64,000 nucleotides of DNA from Filimonas effusa (GTDB lineage Bacteria > Bacteroidota > Bacteroidia > Chitinophagales > Chitinophagaceae), in the NCBI RefSeq assembly GCF_004118675.1, contig NZ_SDHZ01000004.1, positions 124,001-188,000 of the forward strand, written 5' to 3'. Below the pieces are notes generated by a model. That model did not search any database. It saw nothing but the letters and a program-made list of their open reading frames with translations, and was not told where the DNA came from. Below are positions 41,654 to 50,718 of the stretch, piece by piece; positions within the stretch are counted from its first letter, which is position 1, and each line of letters starts with the position of its first letter. The position numbers were made by a program, and so were the translations under genes.

Positions 41654-41822
41654 TAGCCTGTGCAGGGATACGTCAAGGATTTTGTAAAAAAAATACTATT
41701 GCGCTACGCATAGATGCCGCGCAGCGGCTTTAATGGCATTGGAGATTTTTTTTCAAAACTTGCCAGCGGAGGCTTGCCGTAGCGCAGTCCTTGACTATAC
41801 CTGCACAGGCTAATTATCTTTG
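41654..41822. promoter_or_regulatory. Nested inverted repeats with a promoter
   Basis: Outer arms at 41654-41679 and 41788-41812 pair over about 24 bp with two defects. Inner arms TGCGCTACG (41700-41708) and CGTAGCGCA (41778-41786) are perfect. A central hairpin GCCGC-GCA-GCGGC sits near 41716. The right arm contains TTGAC (41791) and is followed, after 21 bp, by TATCTTTG (41815-41822), a rightward Bacteroidota promoter. The gene-free stretch 41576-42072 contains this structure and otherwise no gene. It may be the promoter of the gene at 42073 or of an RNA. Confidence 0.55.
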
Positions 41823-42072
41823 CGGCCACGGTTTGCGAATGAGAAGCCAACCGCAGGTTACCATCTGGCATAAATAGAAAAGACGAGCAAAACGGAAGGC
41901 GTACAAGGGAGTGACACAACCAAAGCAGCACAAAGAGAAAAAGCCCCTATATCCAACTGTATTTTTATCCCTTTGATGGTTGAAACTTGTTATATTGGGA
42001 TAGCCTGTTTTAAAAGGGCATGATATTTAAGGTGTGTATGGTCATTTTATTTTAATCTAAAATCGGCTTATC

Positions 42073-42624
42073 ATGAAAGAGTTTGATTTGCATTTGCATG
42101 TAAAGACAATGGAAGGCGATAAGCTGTTATTGTTATTGCATGAATTGACCGGGATTAAAGAGACTGTACAAACGAGGTCTGCATGTATTGAGAAAGAGGA
42201 CTTGTTAGCAGGAACAGATTGCGACCCGGATTATCTTGTTATTACACAGAGCGAAGAAGATTGGTATTGTATCAGGCATAATACATTTAAGAAGCTGTAT
42301 CATTGGGGGCAACTATTATCTAGGGCTTTAGATACGTTATTTCTGCAAGTGGCTTATCGTAGCACCGATTCCTATAGTTATTTCTTGGCGTATAAGCGTG
42401 GCGTTCGGATAAGGGAAATTGAGGCCAACCGGCTTTCTGAAATACCGCTGCTAAATGAGGGGATTTTGTTTCCTTTTGAAGACCCGCATGCTGACGGTGT
42501 GAGTGGGTTTGATATACGCATGTTTGACCGGGATTCTTTGGAGGATTATTGCATAGAGTGTGGAGTAGATTTGCACAGTCTTCAACTATCATATGATTCA
42601 CAGGTAATAAAGCGTGAAAACTAA
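42073..42624 (+). CDS. Hypothetical protein
   Basis: A 183-residue soluble protein without recognised motif. It is acidic, with a central segment WYCIRHNTFKKLYHWGQLLSR and a C-terminal DYCIECGVDLHSL. The promoter at 41791-41822 reads toward it after a leader of about 250 nt. It may be an ICE regulatory or accessory protein because the AraC and RteC genes follow. Confidence 0.55.
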   Translation: MKEFDLHLHVKTMEGDKLLLLLHELTGIKETVQTRSACIEKEDLLAGTDCDPDYLVITQSEEDWYCIRHNTFKKLYHWGQLLSRALDTLFLQVAYRSTDSYSYFLAYKRGVRIREIEANRLSEIPLLNEGILFPFEDPHADGVSGFDIRMFDRDSLEDYCIECGVDLHSLQLSYDSQVIKREN

Positions 42625-42881
42625 CTGGTTCAGCTTTTTGCGGGGTTATAGGGTAATTTCTCGCAAAACCATGCAATAGTCCGCCAGTATTGTTGCCAAA
42701 TGCTTCGGCGGTTGCAGGTTTTATTAAATGTGATTATTCACGCTTCTATGTCCGTTAAAAAACGGGTATGTTAATTTGTTCATAACGTCTTTTTGACGCA
42801 ATAAAAATATTAGTATATTCATTTATATATAGTTGTATTACCGTTTTGTCCCCCCGGTTTGAAAGAAGCTTTAAAGAATGG

Positions 42882-43853
42882 ATGAACGAATACCTCTGTG
42901 CTATGACCATAACATCAACGACCCGTGGGCAGTTAAACTTTGTATCTGCCGTGCCCGAACGACTTGGCTACCTTAAAATTCCCGGCAGTCAGATGCTGCA
43001 TGCGGAAGAATCCTTTGCTAACATATTCTATCAGAAGTACCAGACTGCCGACTATTCATTCTGGCTGAGTGCTTATACAGCCAAAGAAGATCATGTGATG
43101 TATATTCACCGCGATGGCCCTATGATCGGCTTTAAGGTAATGCTGAAGCAGAATATGCGCTATACCTGTGAAACCGGAGAAATTTACTTTAAGCAGGGCC
43201 AGTTTCTCTTTGCGCAGGTTCCTTACATAGATAGCTTGTTTTCATTAAAACAAGGCCGGGAGTATTTTGTATTTGATATGGCGCTGACAGTGGACTTTCT
43301 CAGACGCCTGAATTTGCAGGTTAAGTCTTTAGATAGATTTCTGGATAGTACACAGGATGGAAAAATGCGCTTTCTGTTAAATAACACAATGAATAGCAGT
43401 ATTGTGCTGCTGGATTCTATAGAGTATCTGCGCCATCATCCGGCAGACAGACAGGCCGCAGCAAAGGTTGTCGAAGCGCTTTTCAGTACAGTAACGGAGG
43501 GTAAATCGCAGGACTTGCCGGAGTACAAAATAGAGCGGATGTATGAGGCCAGAGAGATAATAAGATTTGATATAACACGCCATATTACAATCCCCAATCT
43601 GGCCCATATGGTAGGTACAAACTCCCGTGATCTAAAAACAGACTTTGTAAAGGTGTTTTCTATACCACCCGGACAATACCTGCAATATGAGCGTATGAAG
43701 GCTGCTAAACAACTTCTACTTAATGAACCGGATTTAACCGTGAATGAGATAGCGGTAAGGGTAGGTTTTAAAAATTCCGCAGCTTTTGACCCCGCCTTTA
43801 AAGATAATGTTGGGACAACTCCTTCTGAGTTTCGTAGGAGTAATGGCGCTTAG
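42882..43853 (+). CDS. AraC-family regulator (ICE regulator)
   Basis: About 323 residues from the ATG at 42882; the longer frame begins with TTG at 42846, and a later ATG at 42903 is also possible. The first 220 residues form a sensing domain without membrane helices. The C-terminus contains the two AraC helix-turn-helix units: FDITRHITIPNLAHMVGTNS and LTVNEIAVRVGFKNSAAFDPAFKDNVGTTPSEFR. It lies just upstream of rteC and is the likely activator of transfer genes; a RteA/RteB pair is not present. Confidence 0.88.
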   Translation: MNEYLCAMTITSTTRGQLNFVSAVPERLGYLKIPGSQMLHAEESFANIFYQKYQTADYSFWLSAYTAKEDHVMYIHRDGPMIGFKVMLKQNMRYTCETGEIYFKQGQFLFAQVPYIDSLFSLKQGREYFVFDMALTVDFLRRLNLQVKSLDRFLDSTQDGKMRFLLNNTMNSSIVLLDSIEYLRHHPADRQAAAKVVEALFSTVTEGKSQDLPEYKIERMYEAREIIRFDITRHITIPNLAHMVGTNSRDLKTDFVKVFSIPPGQYLQYERMKAAKQLLLNEPDLTVNEIAVRVGFKNSAAFDPAFKDNVGTTPSEFRRSNGA

Positions 43854-43964
43854 TTTAAAAATTCACCATTCGCTGAATATCCTTGCACCATAATCGCACT
43901 GCTTGTTGCTGTATTAGCACCATCTTTGATAATTCTCAGGCGAACTAATTTGTGAAACTCAAAA

Positions 43965-44849
43965 GTGTGTGATTATGGAAAGTGTAAAACGCCCTTTTTT
44001 GAACAGCTCCATAGCGATCTAACCAGTGAATTGGCTACTATTCAGCAGGAAGAACATTATGTCTTAAAAGTTCACGACCGCAGCATTAAAGCTGTACGCA
44101 ATGCTATGGAGCTATTACGGACAAACATCATTGAAAACCCATTTACAAACGATCAGGAGGAAATCGTCTTTTTCAAAGAAGTAAAACCCCTTTTTTGCAG
44201 CCAGATGATGTACCATGTAAAACGCTACCGTATGGAAAGCCGGAAGCCCGCCGGTAGTGTGGAGGCTAAGTTAAAGTTTCTCCAAGCGGAGTTGCAGGAG
44301 ATAGACGCGTTCTTTGCCGGTCACATTAATTTTTTTGAGTACCACCGCAGCGCTTCTACTGCTATGGATGAGAAGTATTTTATACGTGGGCGGCAGGATG
44401 AACATTTTTCGATTGAAGTGCAGTATCTGTGTAGTGACCTCTCTTTTAGTACGGGGTACGATTTGCTGCTATCCAGGATGCTGGCAAATGAAATGCTTAC
44501 ACAGGAAATAAATGAATCAATCTATGAGCTGCAACACAATCCCCATGCAGAAGGCAAAGGGGGAAGCTTTGTGAAGACAGTGTTAGAGAAGGGGAAAGGA
44601 TTTGTACAGACTTCATATCGCGGTTCTGAATTATATGTTTTCCTGCGTTCGCTGGTAGATGCTGAGGGGGTCATCAATCATACCTACAAAAGCTTTTTTG
44701 AACTTATCGTGCCCGGTATTGCTAATAAACAGTCCCGCACATTTACTCCCTCCAGTTTATTAAAATACAGTGATAAAGTAGATATGGAAACGCGCGATAA
44801 CGTAAAACGTCTGTTACAAAAAATGATACGAAATGTAGATTCTTACTAA
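43965..44849 (+). CDS. rteC: RteC-like regulator
   Basis: A 294-residue member of the RteC family that regulates excision and transfer of CTnDOT-type elements. Typical parts: an acidic helical N-terminus with FFEQLHSDLTSELATIQQEE, KEVKPLFCSQMMYHVKRYRMES, then FFAGHINFFEYHRSASTAMDEKYFIRG, and FSTGYDLLLSRMLANEML, followed by a winged-helix-like end. In this frame the only start codon near the 5' end is GTG at 43965, because a stop precedes it at 43953. Its stop overlaps the convergent gene's stop by 4 bp. Confidence 0.88.
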   Translation: MCDYGKCKTPFFEQLHSDLTSELATIQQEEHYVLKVHDRSIKAVRNAMELLRTNIIENPFTNDQEEIVFFKEVKPLFCSQMMYHVKRYRMESRKPAGSVEAKLKFLQAELQEIDAFFAGHINFFEYHRSASTAMDEKYFIRGRQDEHFSIEVQYLCSDLSFSTGYDLLLSRMLANEMLTQEINESIYELQHNPHAEGKGGSFVKTVLEKGKGFVQTSYRGSELYVFLRSLVDAEGVINHTYKSFFELIVPGIANKQSRTFTPSSLLKYSDKVDMETRDNVKRLLQKMIRNVDSY

Positions 44850-45565
44850 GAATGTAATATGAGTTGTTTTATACATGCAGTAGTATAATCTAGGATTACG
44901 TCTAAATCTGTCTTTTTTACATTGTCGTTATGTTTAACGTTTTCGTTTTGATACTTAGAATAACTATCAATAGTTGTCCATAGAAGGTTCGCGATCTGCG
45001 GCGATAAATCTTTTGTTTTGAAAAATTCAGAAAGGGCTGGCCGCTGGTTTTCTAATGATTTGGTATTTCCTAATACCTTTTTAAGTACTTCTTCAAGACT
45101 TAGCCGCAGATCGTCTAAAGCATTACGGTCGTAAATGCCATTTTTTATTTTTTCTAAAGCACTGTTATATAGTTTTTCGGCGCTGGGGTATTTTGTCAAA
45201 AGTCCTTTTGCTTCATTTACCTGCTCAGCACTGATGTTTAAGGCAGATTTGCTACGCAGGGTGGCATATTGTGTAACCAATTTTATTTTCAATTCTGCAA
45301 CTCCTTCTACACCTTCATATGTGTTACATAATTCTTCTAGGATTTCAAACTGCTGCTCCGGGTTGAAGGCTTGCAGGTTTTTCAGAGCACCTGTACGCTT
45401 GTTTGGTAATTCGTATGTGCTAATGTTTGTGTCTGTATATGGTATGTCTACGTTGTATTCGATACTTTTTGCAACAAAGTATTTGACGATTTTACTCCAT
45501 GAAAAGGTTGAGTTCTGTGCTGCTAATATGTCTGTTGCATGAACTAAAAATGTGGGTTTGATCAT
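44846..45565 (-). CDS. Unknown helical protein, partner of a nuclease
   Basis: A 239-residue mostly helical protein. The N-terminus (FLVHATDILAAQNSTFSWSKIVKYFVAKSIEYNVDIPY) is followed by QQFEILEELCNTYEGVEGVAELK. The C-terminal third, RNALDDLRLSLEEVLKKVLGNTKSLENQRPALSEFF, then QNENVKHND, resembles helical domains near the HEPN class in abortive-infection proteins, but without a clear HEPN catalytic motif. It follows the nuclease gene by 13 bp on the same strand and forms a two-gene unit with it. Confidence 0.65.
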   Translation of the reverse strand: MIKPTFLVHATDILAAQNSTFSWSKIVKYFVAKSIEYNVDIPYTDTNISTYELPNKRTGALKNLQAFNPEQQFEILEELCNTYEGVEGVAELKIKLVTQYATLRSKSALNISAEQVNEAKGLLTKYPSAEKLYNSALEKIKNGIYDRNALDDLRLSLEEVLKKVLGNTKSLENQRPALSEFFKTKDLSPQIANLLWTTIDSYSKYQNENVKHNDNVKKTDLDVILDYTTACIKQLILHS

Positions 45566-45578
45566 GTTGCTTTGAATT

Positions 45579-46661
45579 TTAGTGATATGAAAATTTCGGT
45601 ATGTTGCAATAGGATATGGGTACAGTAAGCTTTTGTTTTATGAAGGTTAAAAGCAGTTTTTCATCCGGTGTGCATGCGTGTTCCCCAGCTATAACCAATT
45701 CTATTGTCTGCTTTTTATAGTGCTGTGATGCCTGAAAAGCATAGGATAATAACTGTCCAATCCCTTCCTTAAAACAGTCTTCTACCCACCCTTTTTTCTT
45801 TACTTCGTAGATTATTACTTTGTCTTCCAGCTCTACAGTGATATCAGCCCAATCTTTTTCTATACTCACACATTTATTGCTGTATTTGTTACAGAGCTTT
45901 TCATATAATTCCAGTTGAAGCTCATTGTGTATGTTGTCTACAGTAGTAGCGCCCACTGCACTTCTGGAATGCTGCCCAGTCCTTTTGGTGGTGCTTGCCT
46001 TCCTTTTCCTGTTCCTTCTTCTTTCTCCCGGTGCTTTTTCCTCTTTAATCTTGTTTTCAATAAACAACCTCCTCATAAACTCCACAGGAGTTTCACCTAC
46101 CTTTTTTAATGGAATAAGAAACTGCTGCATTTCATAGTATGTTGTAGTTCTTTTTATACTCATCCCTAAGTTGCCGACAATCTGTCGAAGATTCAGGAGG
46201 CTAAAGACTGGTATTAACCTATTATCCGAATACAAAAAGGCTACTTTCCATTTAAATAATGAAGGCAATTCTACATCTTCTATTTTTTCAAATTGCCCCT
46301 GAATAGCATAAGAGGCCGTTTCCTGCACTTCTGCTAATACCCTTTTATAAGCCGCTTGTTCGTCTAGGTTTTCATTATTGTATTTAGCAGCCCAAGTATA
46401 TTCACTATTGGAAATCGCCTTTTGAGGTCGGGCTTTTAGATTCTTTCTCTTATAAATGCCAAATTTCAGAGAATTATGACCGTTGATGCTGCCAAGCGGT
46501 TTTGTGAATGTCTCTACATATTGGCAGAATGTTTCTTTGTTGCCTACGGATACGTATTCATTTAGAGTCATTTTTTTAAGTTTCTCAAATGGCCATTCCG
46601 ATAGGAACTTGCTTAGTAAGTATTCATGTAGACGCCTGTTTTGGATTTTCAAGGGTGTCAT
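45579..46661 (-). CDS. PD-(D/E)XK nuclease-like restriction protein
   Basis: A 360-residue protein. The N-terminal 150 residues match the domain often seen in type IV restriction-like proteins (FLSEWPFEKLKKMTLNEYVSVG, FCQYVETFTKPLGSINGHNSLKFGIYKR, LFKWKVAFLYSD). The middle is a highly basic linker (ERRRNRKRKAS). The C-terminal domain is nuclease-like: NELQLELYEKL, WADITVELEDKVIIYEVKKKGW gives D-x(n)-E-x-K, and DCFKEGIGQLLSYAF follows. It would cut DNA, perhaps modified or foreign DNA recognised by the N-terminal domain. It and its partner are inserted between rteC and the tra operon, on the opposite strand. Confidence 0.75.
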   Translation of the reverse strand: MTPLKIQNRRLHEYLLSKFLSEWPFEKLKKMTLNEYVSVGNKETFCQYVETFTKPLGSINGHNSLKFGIYKRKNLKARPQKAISNSEYTWAAKYNNENLDEQAAYKRVLAEVQETASYAIQGQFEKIEDVELPSLFKWKVAFLYSDNRLIPVFSLLNLRQIVGNLGMSIKRTTTYYEMQQFLIPLKKVGETPVEFMRRLFIENKIKEEKAPGERRRNRKRKASTTKRTGQHSRSAVGATTVDNIHNELQLELYEKLCNKYSNKCVSIEKDWADITVELEDKVIIYEVKKKGWVEDCFKEGIGQLLSYAFQASQHYKKQTIELVIAGEHACTPDEKLLLTFIKQKLTVPISYCNIPKFSYH

Positions 46662-46901
46662 TTTTGCGTTATTCCTTTCAAATATAAGCCTAACTGCTCC
46701 TGTTTTGTGTAGATAATTCTATTTCACTTCCACTTTCTTTCCATCGGATTTCTTGATTCCTCACCTTTTAATTCTACTCAGATGGGGATTTCATGTTTCT
46801 GCTACTTCACGCTTCCACTTTACTTCTATCTCAGCTCCACTAAACAGCCTTTTACGCATTCTATTTTGCATGTGTATTTAATCAGTAAAAAAAAAGTATG
46901 T

Positions 46902-47378
46902 ATGATTAGTGTTACATGGAAAACCTACCTGATAGCTTCCTTTATCTTATTGGGTATTTACTACGCAACAGTAGTGTTGCTTTATGCTAAGAAAGCCGGA
47001 CAGCCATTATTGAGGAGAAAGAATATACAGCCTCCCCGCAAGTCTGTGGAGAAAGGCAATGAAGTTGTAACTGGCGTACCGGATTACCCACAGGAACAAC
47101 ATCATGACGAAATAGAGCAACTGCCTTTAGATGGTGCGACTGCAATGGCCATACAGAATCTTGTGGATGAATTACAGGCGTTTGCTGCCGCTGCTGGTAA
47201 AAATAATATGACCAAAGAAGAATTGATGGCAGGTGTTCAGTCAATATTGGACAAATATCCCGGTATAGCTGGTACTGATATGCAGGACGGCATCAGTTCG
47301 CTGATTGTAGTTACTCTGGAAAATAATTGCGCTGTTCATCTGGATGATAGTGAGGTAAGTGAATTGTGGCGAGGATAA
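46902..47378 (+). CDS. Conjugation protein, TraD-like position (single TM)
   Basis: About 158 residues from the ATG at 46902 (MISVTWKTYLIASFILLGIY); the longer frame lacks a reason for its upstream 40 residues. One membrane helix lies at residues 10-27, followed by a Pro/Gln-rich linker and a soluble helical region (TAMAIQNLVDELQAFAAAAG, VQSILDKYPGI). Proteins of this size and layout precede TraE in several Bacteroidota elements. It is the first gene of the tra operon; a strong hairpin lies between it and traE. Confidence 0.6.
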   Translation: MISVTWKTYLIASFILLGIYYATVVLLYAKKAGQPLLRRKNIQPPRKSVEKGNEVVTGVPDYPQEQHHDEIEQLPLDGATAMAIQNLVDELQAFAAAAGKNNMTKEELMAGVQSILDKYPGIAGTDMQDGISSLIVVTLENNCAVHLDDSEVSELWRG

Positions 47379-47388
47379 CAGCGTGATA

Positions 47389-47457
47389 GCTTCGCCTGCT
47401 GTGAAGTGTGCAGGAAAAACAAGTGCGTGTGATAGTAGCAGCGGCGAAGCCTTTTTA
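47389..47457 (+). terminator. Hairpin with T-run inside the tra operon
   Basis: Arms AGCTTCGCC (47389) and GGCGAAGC (47443) with additional CTGCTG/CAG pairs enclose about 35 nt and are followed by CTTTTTAT. The location between the first tra gene and traE suggests partial termination or attenuation rather than an operon end. Confidence 0.55.
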
Positions 47458-47513
47458 TCTCTTCTTTAATCTCTCTCTATAACAATTTCCATTAACAAAA
47501 AAGAAAAGTGAAC

Positions 47514-47855
47514 ATGAAAGTGTGCGTTGTGAATTGCTTTGAAAAAAGCAAAAGGGCGATGCTATGCGCATCCATCACTGCGGTATTAGCAGTAAGTAGT
47601 CTGGCAGTGTATGCACAGGATGGCATTAAAGGCATTGAGGAAGCAAACGGGAAAGTACGTGGCTACTTCGGTGTAGGCTGCGACCTGATGTATGCAGTAG
47701 GTGGTGTTTTGGGCCTGATCGGTGCTGTTCGGGTTTATCAGAAGTGGAGCAATGGAGCGCCTGAAACGGGTTCTATTGCCGCTGCATGGTTTGGTAGCTG
47801 TGTGTTTCTCGTTATCGTGGCTACTGTATTGAAATCCTTTTTCGGCATCCAGTAA
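47514..47855 (+). CDS. traE: Conjugation protein TraE (DUF4134)
   Basis: About 113 residues from the ATG at 47514, preceded by an in-frame GTG at 47508. It has a signal-like helix (MLCASITAVLAVSSLAVYAQ), then YFGVGCDLMYAVGGVLGLIGAVRVYQKWSNGAPE and SIAAAWFGSCVFLVIVATVLKSFFG. This is the TraE family of Bacteroidota conjugative elements, a small membrane protein of the mating channel. It is followed by TraF 11 bp downstream. Confidence 0.92.
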   Translation: MKVCVVNCFEKSKRAMLCASITAVLAVSSLAVYAQDGIKGIEEANGKVRGYFGVGCDLMYAVGGVLGLIGAVRVYQKWSNGAPETGSIAAAWFGSCVFLVIVATVLKSFFGIQ

Positions 47856-47866
47856 AACGTAGAAGT

Positions 47867-48193
47867 ATGGCAAACAGTGTCTATGTAATTAACAAGGGTG
47901 TCAATAAGAGTATTGAGTTCAAAGGTCTTCGTGCGCAATATATCTGGTATCTCGGCGGTGGCATTGTGGCATTACTGGTGCTGTTCGCCATACTCTACAT
48001 TATCGGCGTTCCCTCCTTTATCTGTATTGGCATTGCAGTGGTAACTGGCGCTTTCCTCTTCATGCAGGTGTATAAGCTAAGTAATAAATATGGTGAGCAT
48101 GGCATGATGAAACAGGTTGCCAAAAGAAGTATTCCCACACTGATAAAATGCAATGATAGAAAGGTATTCAAGAAGCCGCCGGTGAACAGCTAA
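47867..48193 (+). CDS. traF: Conjugation protein TraF (DUF4133)
   Basis: A 108-residue protein with two membrane helices near residues 28-67 (YIWYLGGGIVALLVLFAILYIIGVP and CIGIAVVTGAFLFMQ), preceded by NKGVNKSIEFKGLRAQY and followed by YGEHGMMKQVAKRSIPTLIK. The family is a small VirB3-like partner of the TraG ATPase, whose gene follows 30 bp downstream. Confidence 0.92.
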   Translation: MANSVYVINKGVNKSIEFKGLRAQYIWYLGGGIVALLVLFAILYIIGVPSFICIGIAVVTGAFLFMQVYKLSNKYGEHGMMKQVAKRSIPTLIKCNDRKVFKKPPVNS

Positions 48194-48223
48194 CCTGATT
48201 CGTGAACAAGCAAAATCTGAAAG

Positions 48224-50689
48224 ATGGAAAAGTGGTTGAAAGATGTATTACCCATTATGGACGTAGAACATGATTGCATTGTGTCTAAACAAGGAGATAT
48301 TACAGTAGCCTTTCATTGTAGCCTCCCTGAAATATTCTCCCTCTCTAATGAAGATTATGAAACGCTGCATCAGGGAATTATTAAGGCTATTAAGGTGCTG
48401 CCTAAGTTTACAGTTTTCCAGAAGCAGGATTGGTTTGTACAGTCTAAGTATAAGGCCGACTTTACTAAAGAGGATACCAGTTTTTTAAGCCGTAGTAGTG
48501 AATCCTATTTCAACGAACGGCCTTACCTCGATCATACCTGTTATATCCTGCTTACGAAAAAGCCAGACGGAAGGAAAGTTGGGAGTTCTCTTTTTTCCAA
48601 CCTGTTGCGTCCCTCACTGGCACCTGAACAGACTATTAGCGCAGTTATGCTGCAAGACTTTCTGGACAGCGTTGGTCAGTTTAAACGGATACTGGAAGAT
48701 ACCGGCTTTATTAAGTTACAGCGTTTGTGTAATGGTGATTTGTTGAGCCAAGAACGAAAAATTGGCCTGATTGAAAAGTATTGCTTCTTGTCGGAAAGGG
48801 ATGATTCTTTTTTGGTAAAGGATATAGAGTTAAAGAACGGTCTGCGTGTGGGCGATCAGCATGCGCAGCTTTATACGCTATCCGCCGGGGAAGATTTGCC
48901 TGCTATGTGTGGTTCCCGTATTAATTACGATAAGTATTCAACAGACAAGACCAAGTTTTCAATAGGCTTTGTATCTACGTTGGGGCAGCTCCTTCCGTGT
49001 AATCATATCTATAGTCAGTACCTGTTTATAGAAGATAGTGCAAAGACTATGAAAAAGCTGGAAAGTAAGCGGCTTCGTTTGCAGTCACTGGCAGCTTACT
49101 CACGGGAAAATGCTATATCAAGGGATGCCGTAAATGCCTTTCTTAACGAGGCTATCAGTGAACAACGCCTGCCGGTAAAAGCTCATTTCAATGTACTGGT
49201 CTGGACGGATAAGGAAGCTGAGTTGAAAGACCTGAAAAACATGGTATCCTCGGCGCTAGCCCAGATGGATGCTGTAGCGAAACAGGAAACAGCAGGTGCA
49301 GCACAGATATTCTGGTCAGGTATTCCGGGGAATGCAGGCGATTTTCCGCTGAATGATACGTTCGACACATTTGCGGAGCAGGCGGCCTGCTTTCTTAATA
49401 TGGAGAGCAATTACCGTTCTTCTATCAGCCCGGTGGGTCTTCGTATGGGTGACCGGTTAACCGGGAGGCCAGTGCATGTTGATATATCAGACGAGCCGAT
49501 TTTAAAGGGTGTCTGCACAAATAGGAACAAGTTTATTCTTGGCCCGTCTGGTTCTGGTAAAAGCTTTTTTACAAACCATATGGTTCGTAGCTATTACGAA
49601 CAGGGGGCGCATATAGTTCTTGTTGATGTAGGCCATTCTTATAAGGGGCTTTGTGATATGGTGGATGGTTACTACTTCACTTACGATGAAAAGCACCCCA
49701 TAAAATTCAATCCTTTTTATATCGGTGAGGGTGATAGTCTTGATACCGAAAAGAAAGAAAGTATTAAGGCGCTGTTGCTCGCCTTATGGAAAAAGGATAC
49801 AGAACCTTTTACACGTAGTGAGTATGTAGCGTTATCCAATGCACTGCAATTGTACTATGATAAGCTGGATAAGGATAGCAGCATTTTTCCTTGCTTCAAT
49901 AGCTTTTATGATTTCCTCAGACAGGACTTTGTGGAAGTTCTGAAACTGGAAAGGGTAAAGGAAAAGGATTTTGACATAGACAACTTTCTTTATGTACTTC
50001 GTCCTTATTACAGCAACGGTGAGTTTGATTACCTGCTGAATGCAACGGAGAATCTTGATATACTGCAACAACGACTGGTAATCTACGAGCTGGATGCAAT
50101 TAAAGACCATCCCATACTTTTTCCAATTGCTTCGCTTATCTGTATGTCCGTATTCATTAACAAGATGCGTAAACTCAAAGGAGTGCGTAAGATGATTTTG
50201 ATTGAGGAAGCGTGGAAAGCATTAATGAAAGAGGGGTTTGCTGAATATATCAAGTATCTGTTTAAAACGGTTCGTAAGTATTTCGGGGAGGCTATTGTAG
50301 TTACTCAGGAGGTGGAGGATATTATTTCTTCTCCTATTGTAAAGCAGGCCATTATCAATAATAGTGATTGTAAAATACTGCTAGACCAATCTAAGTATCA
50401 GAACAAATTTTCGCAGATACAGGAGTTGCTGGGGCTTACAGAAAAAGAAAAGGCGCTGGTGTTATCTGTTAATAAAGCCAATGACCCGGCGCTAAAGTAT
50501 AAAGAGGTCTTTATTTCTCTTGGCGGTCAATTGTCGAAAGTCTATCGAACGGAAGTGTCCACAGAAGAGTATCTGGCTTACACAACAGAAGAGAGCGAAA
50601 AAGTAAAGGTTGGACAGTATACTGCCAAATACGGAAGCATACAGAAAGGTATAGCCATGCTGGCCGCAGAAATGCGAAGTAAGCGCTAA
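48224..50689 (+). CDS. traG: Conjugation ATPase TraG (VirB4-like)
   Basis: An 821-residue ATPase that drives pilus/channel assembly. The N-terminal half is the VirB4/CagE-like domain, then Walker A GPSGSGKSFF near residues 440-449 and Walker B-like MILIEEAWKALM near 660, with the adjacent IVVTQEVEDII and NNSDCKILLDQSKYQNKF. Length and motif order are as in Bacteroidota TraG proteins. Cytoplasmic side of the inner membrane. It follows traF and precedes the traI-like gene in the same operon. Confidence 0.95.
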   Translation: MEKWLKDVLPIMDVEHDCIVSKQGDITVAFHCSLPEIFSLSNEDYETLHQGIIKAIKVLPKFTVFQKQDWFVQSKYKADFTKEDTSFLSRSSESYFNERPYLDHTCYILLTKKPDGRKVGSSLFSNLLRPSLAPEQTISAVMLQDFLDSVGQFKRILEDTGFIKLQRLCNGDLLSQERKIGLIEKYCFLSERDDSFLVKDIELKNGLRVGDQHAQLYTLSAGEDLPAMCGSRINYDKYSTDKTKFSIGFVSTLGQLLPCNHIYSQYLFIEDSAKTMKKLESKRLRLQSLAAYSRENAISRDAVNAFLNEAISEQRLPVKAHFNVLVWTDKEAELKDLKNMVSSALAQMDAVAKQETAGAAQIFWSGIPGNAGDFPLNDTFDTFAEQAACFLNMESNYRSSISPVGLRMGDRLTGRPVHVDISDEPILKGVCTNRNKFILGPSGSGKSFFTNHMVRSYYEQGAHIVLVDVGHSYKGLCDMVDGYYFTYDEKHPIKFNPFYIGEGDSLDTEKKESIKALLLALWKKDTEPFTRSEYVALSNALQLYYDKLDKDSSIFPCFNSFYDFLRQDFVEVLKLERVKEKDFDIDNFLYVLRPYYSNGEFDYLLNATENLDILQQRLVIYELDAIKDHPILFPIASLICMSVFINKMRKLKGVRKMILIEEAWKALMKEGFAEYIKYLFKTVRKYFGEAIVVTQEVEDIISSPIVKQAIINNSDCKILLDQSKYQNKFSQIQELLGLTEKEKALVLSVNKANDPALKYKEVFISLGGQLSKVYRTEVSTEEYLAYTTEESEKVKVGQYTAKYGSIQKGIAMLAAEMRSKR

Positions 50690-50718
50690 TCATTACATCA
50701 TTCATAAAAAATAGTTAC

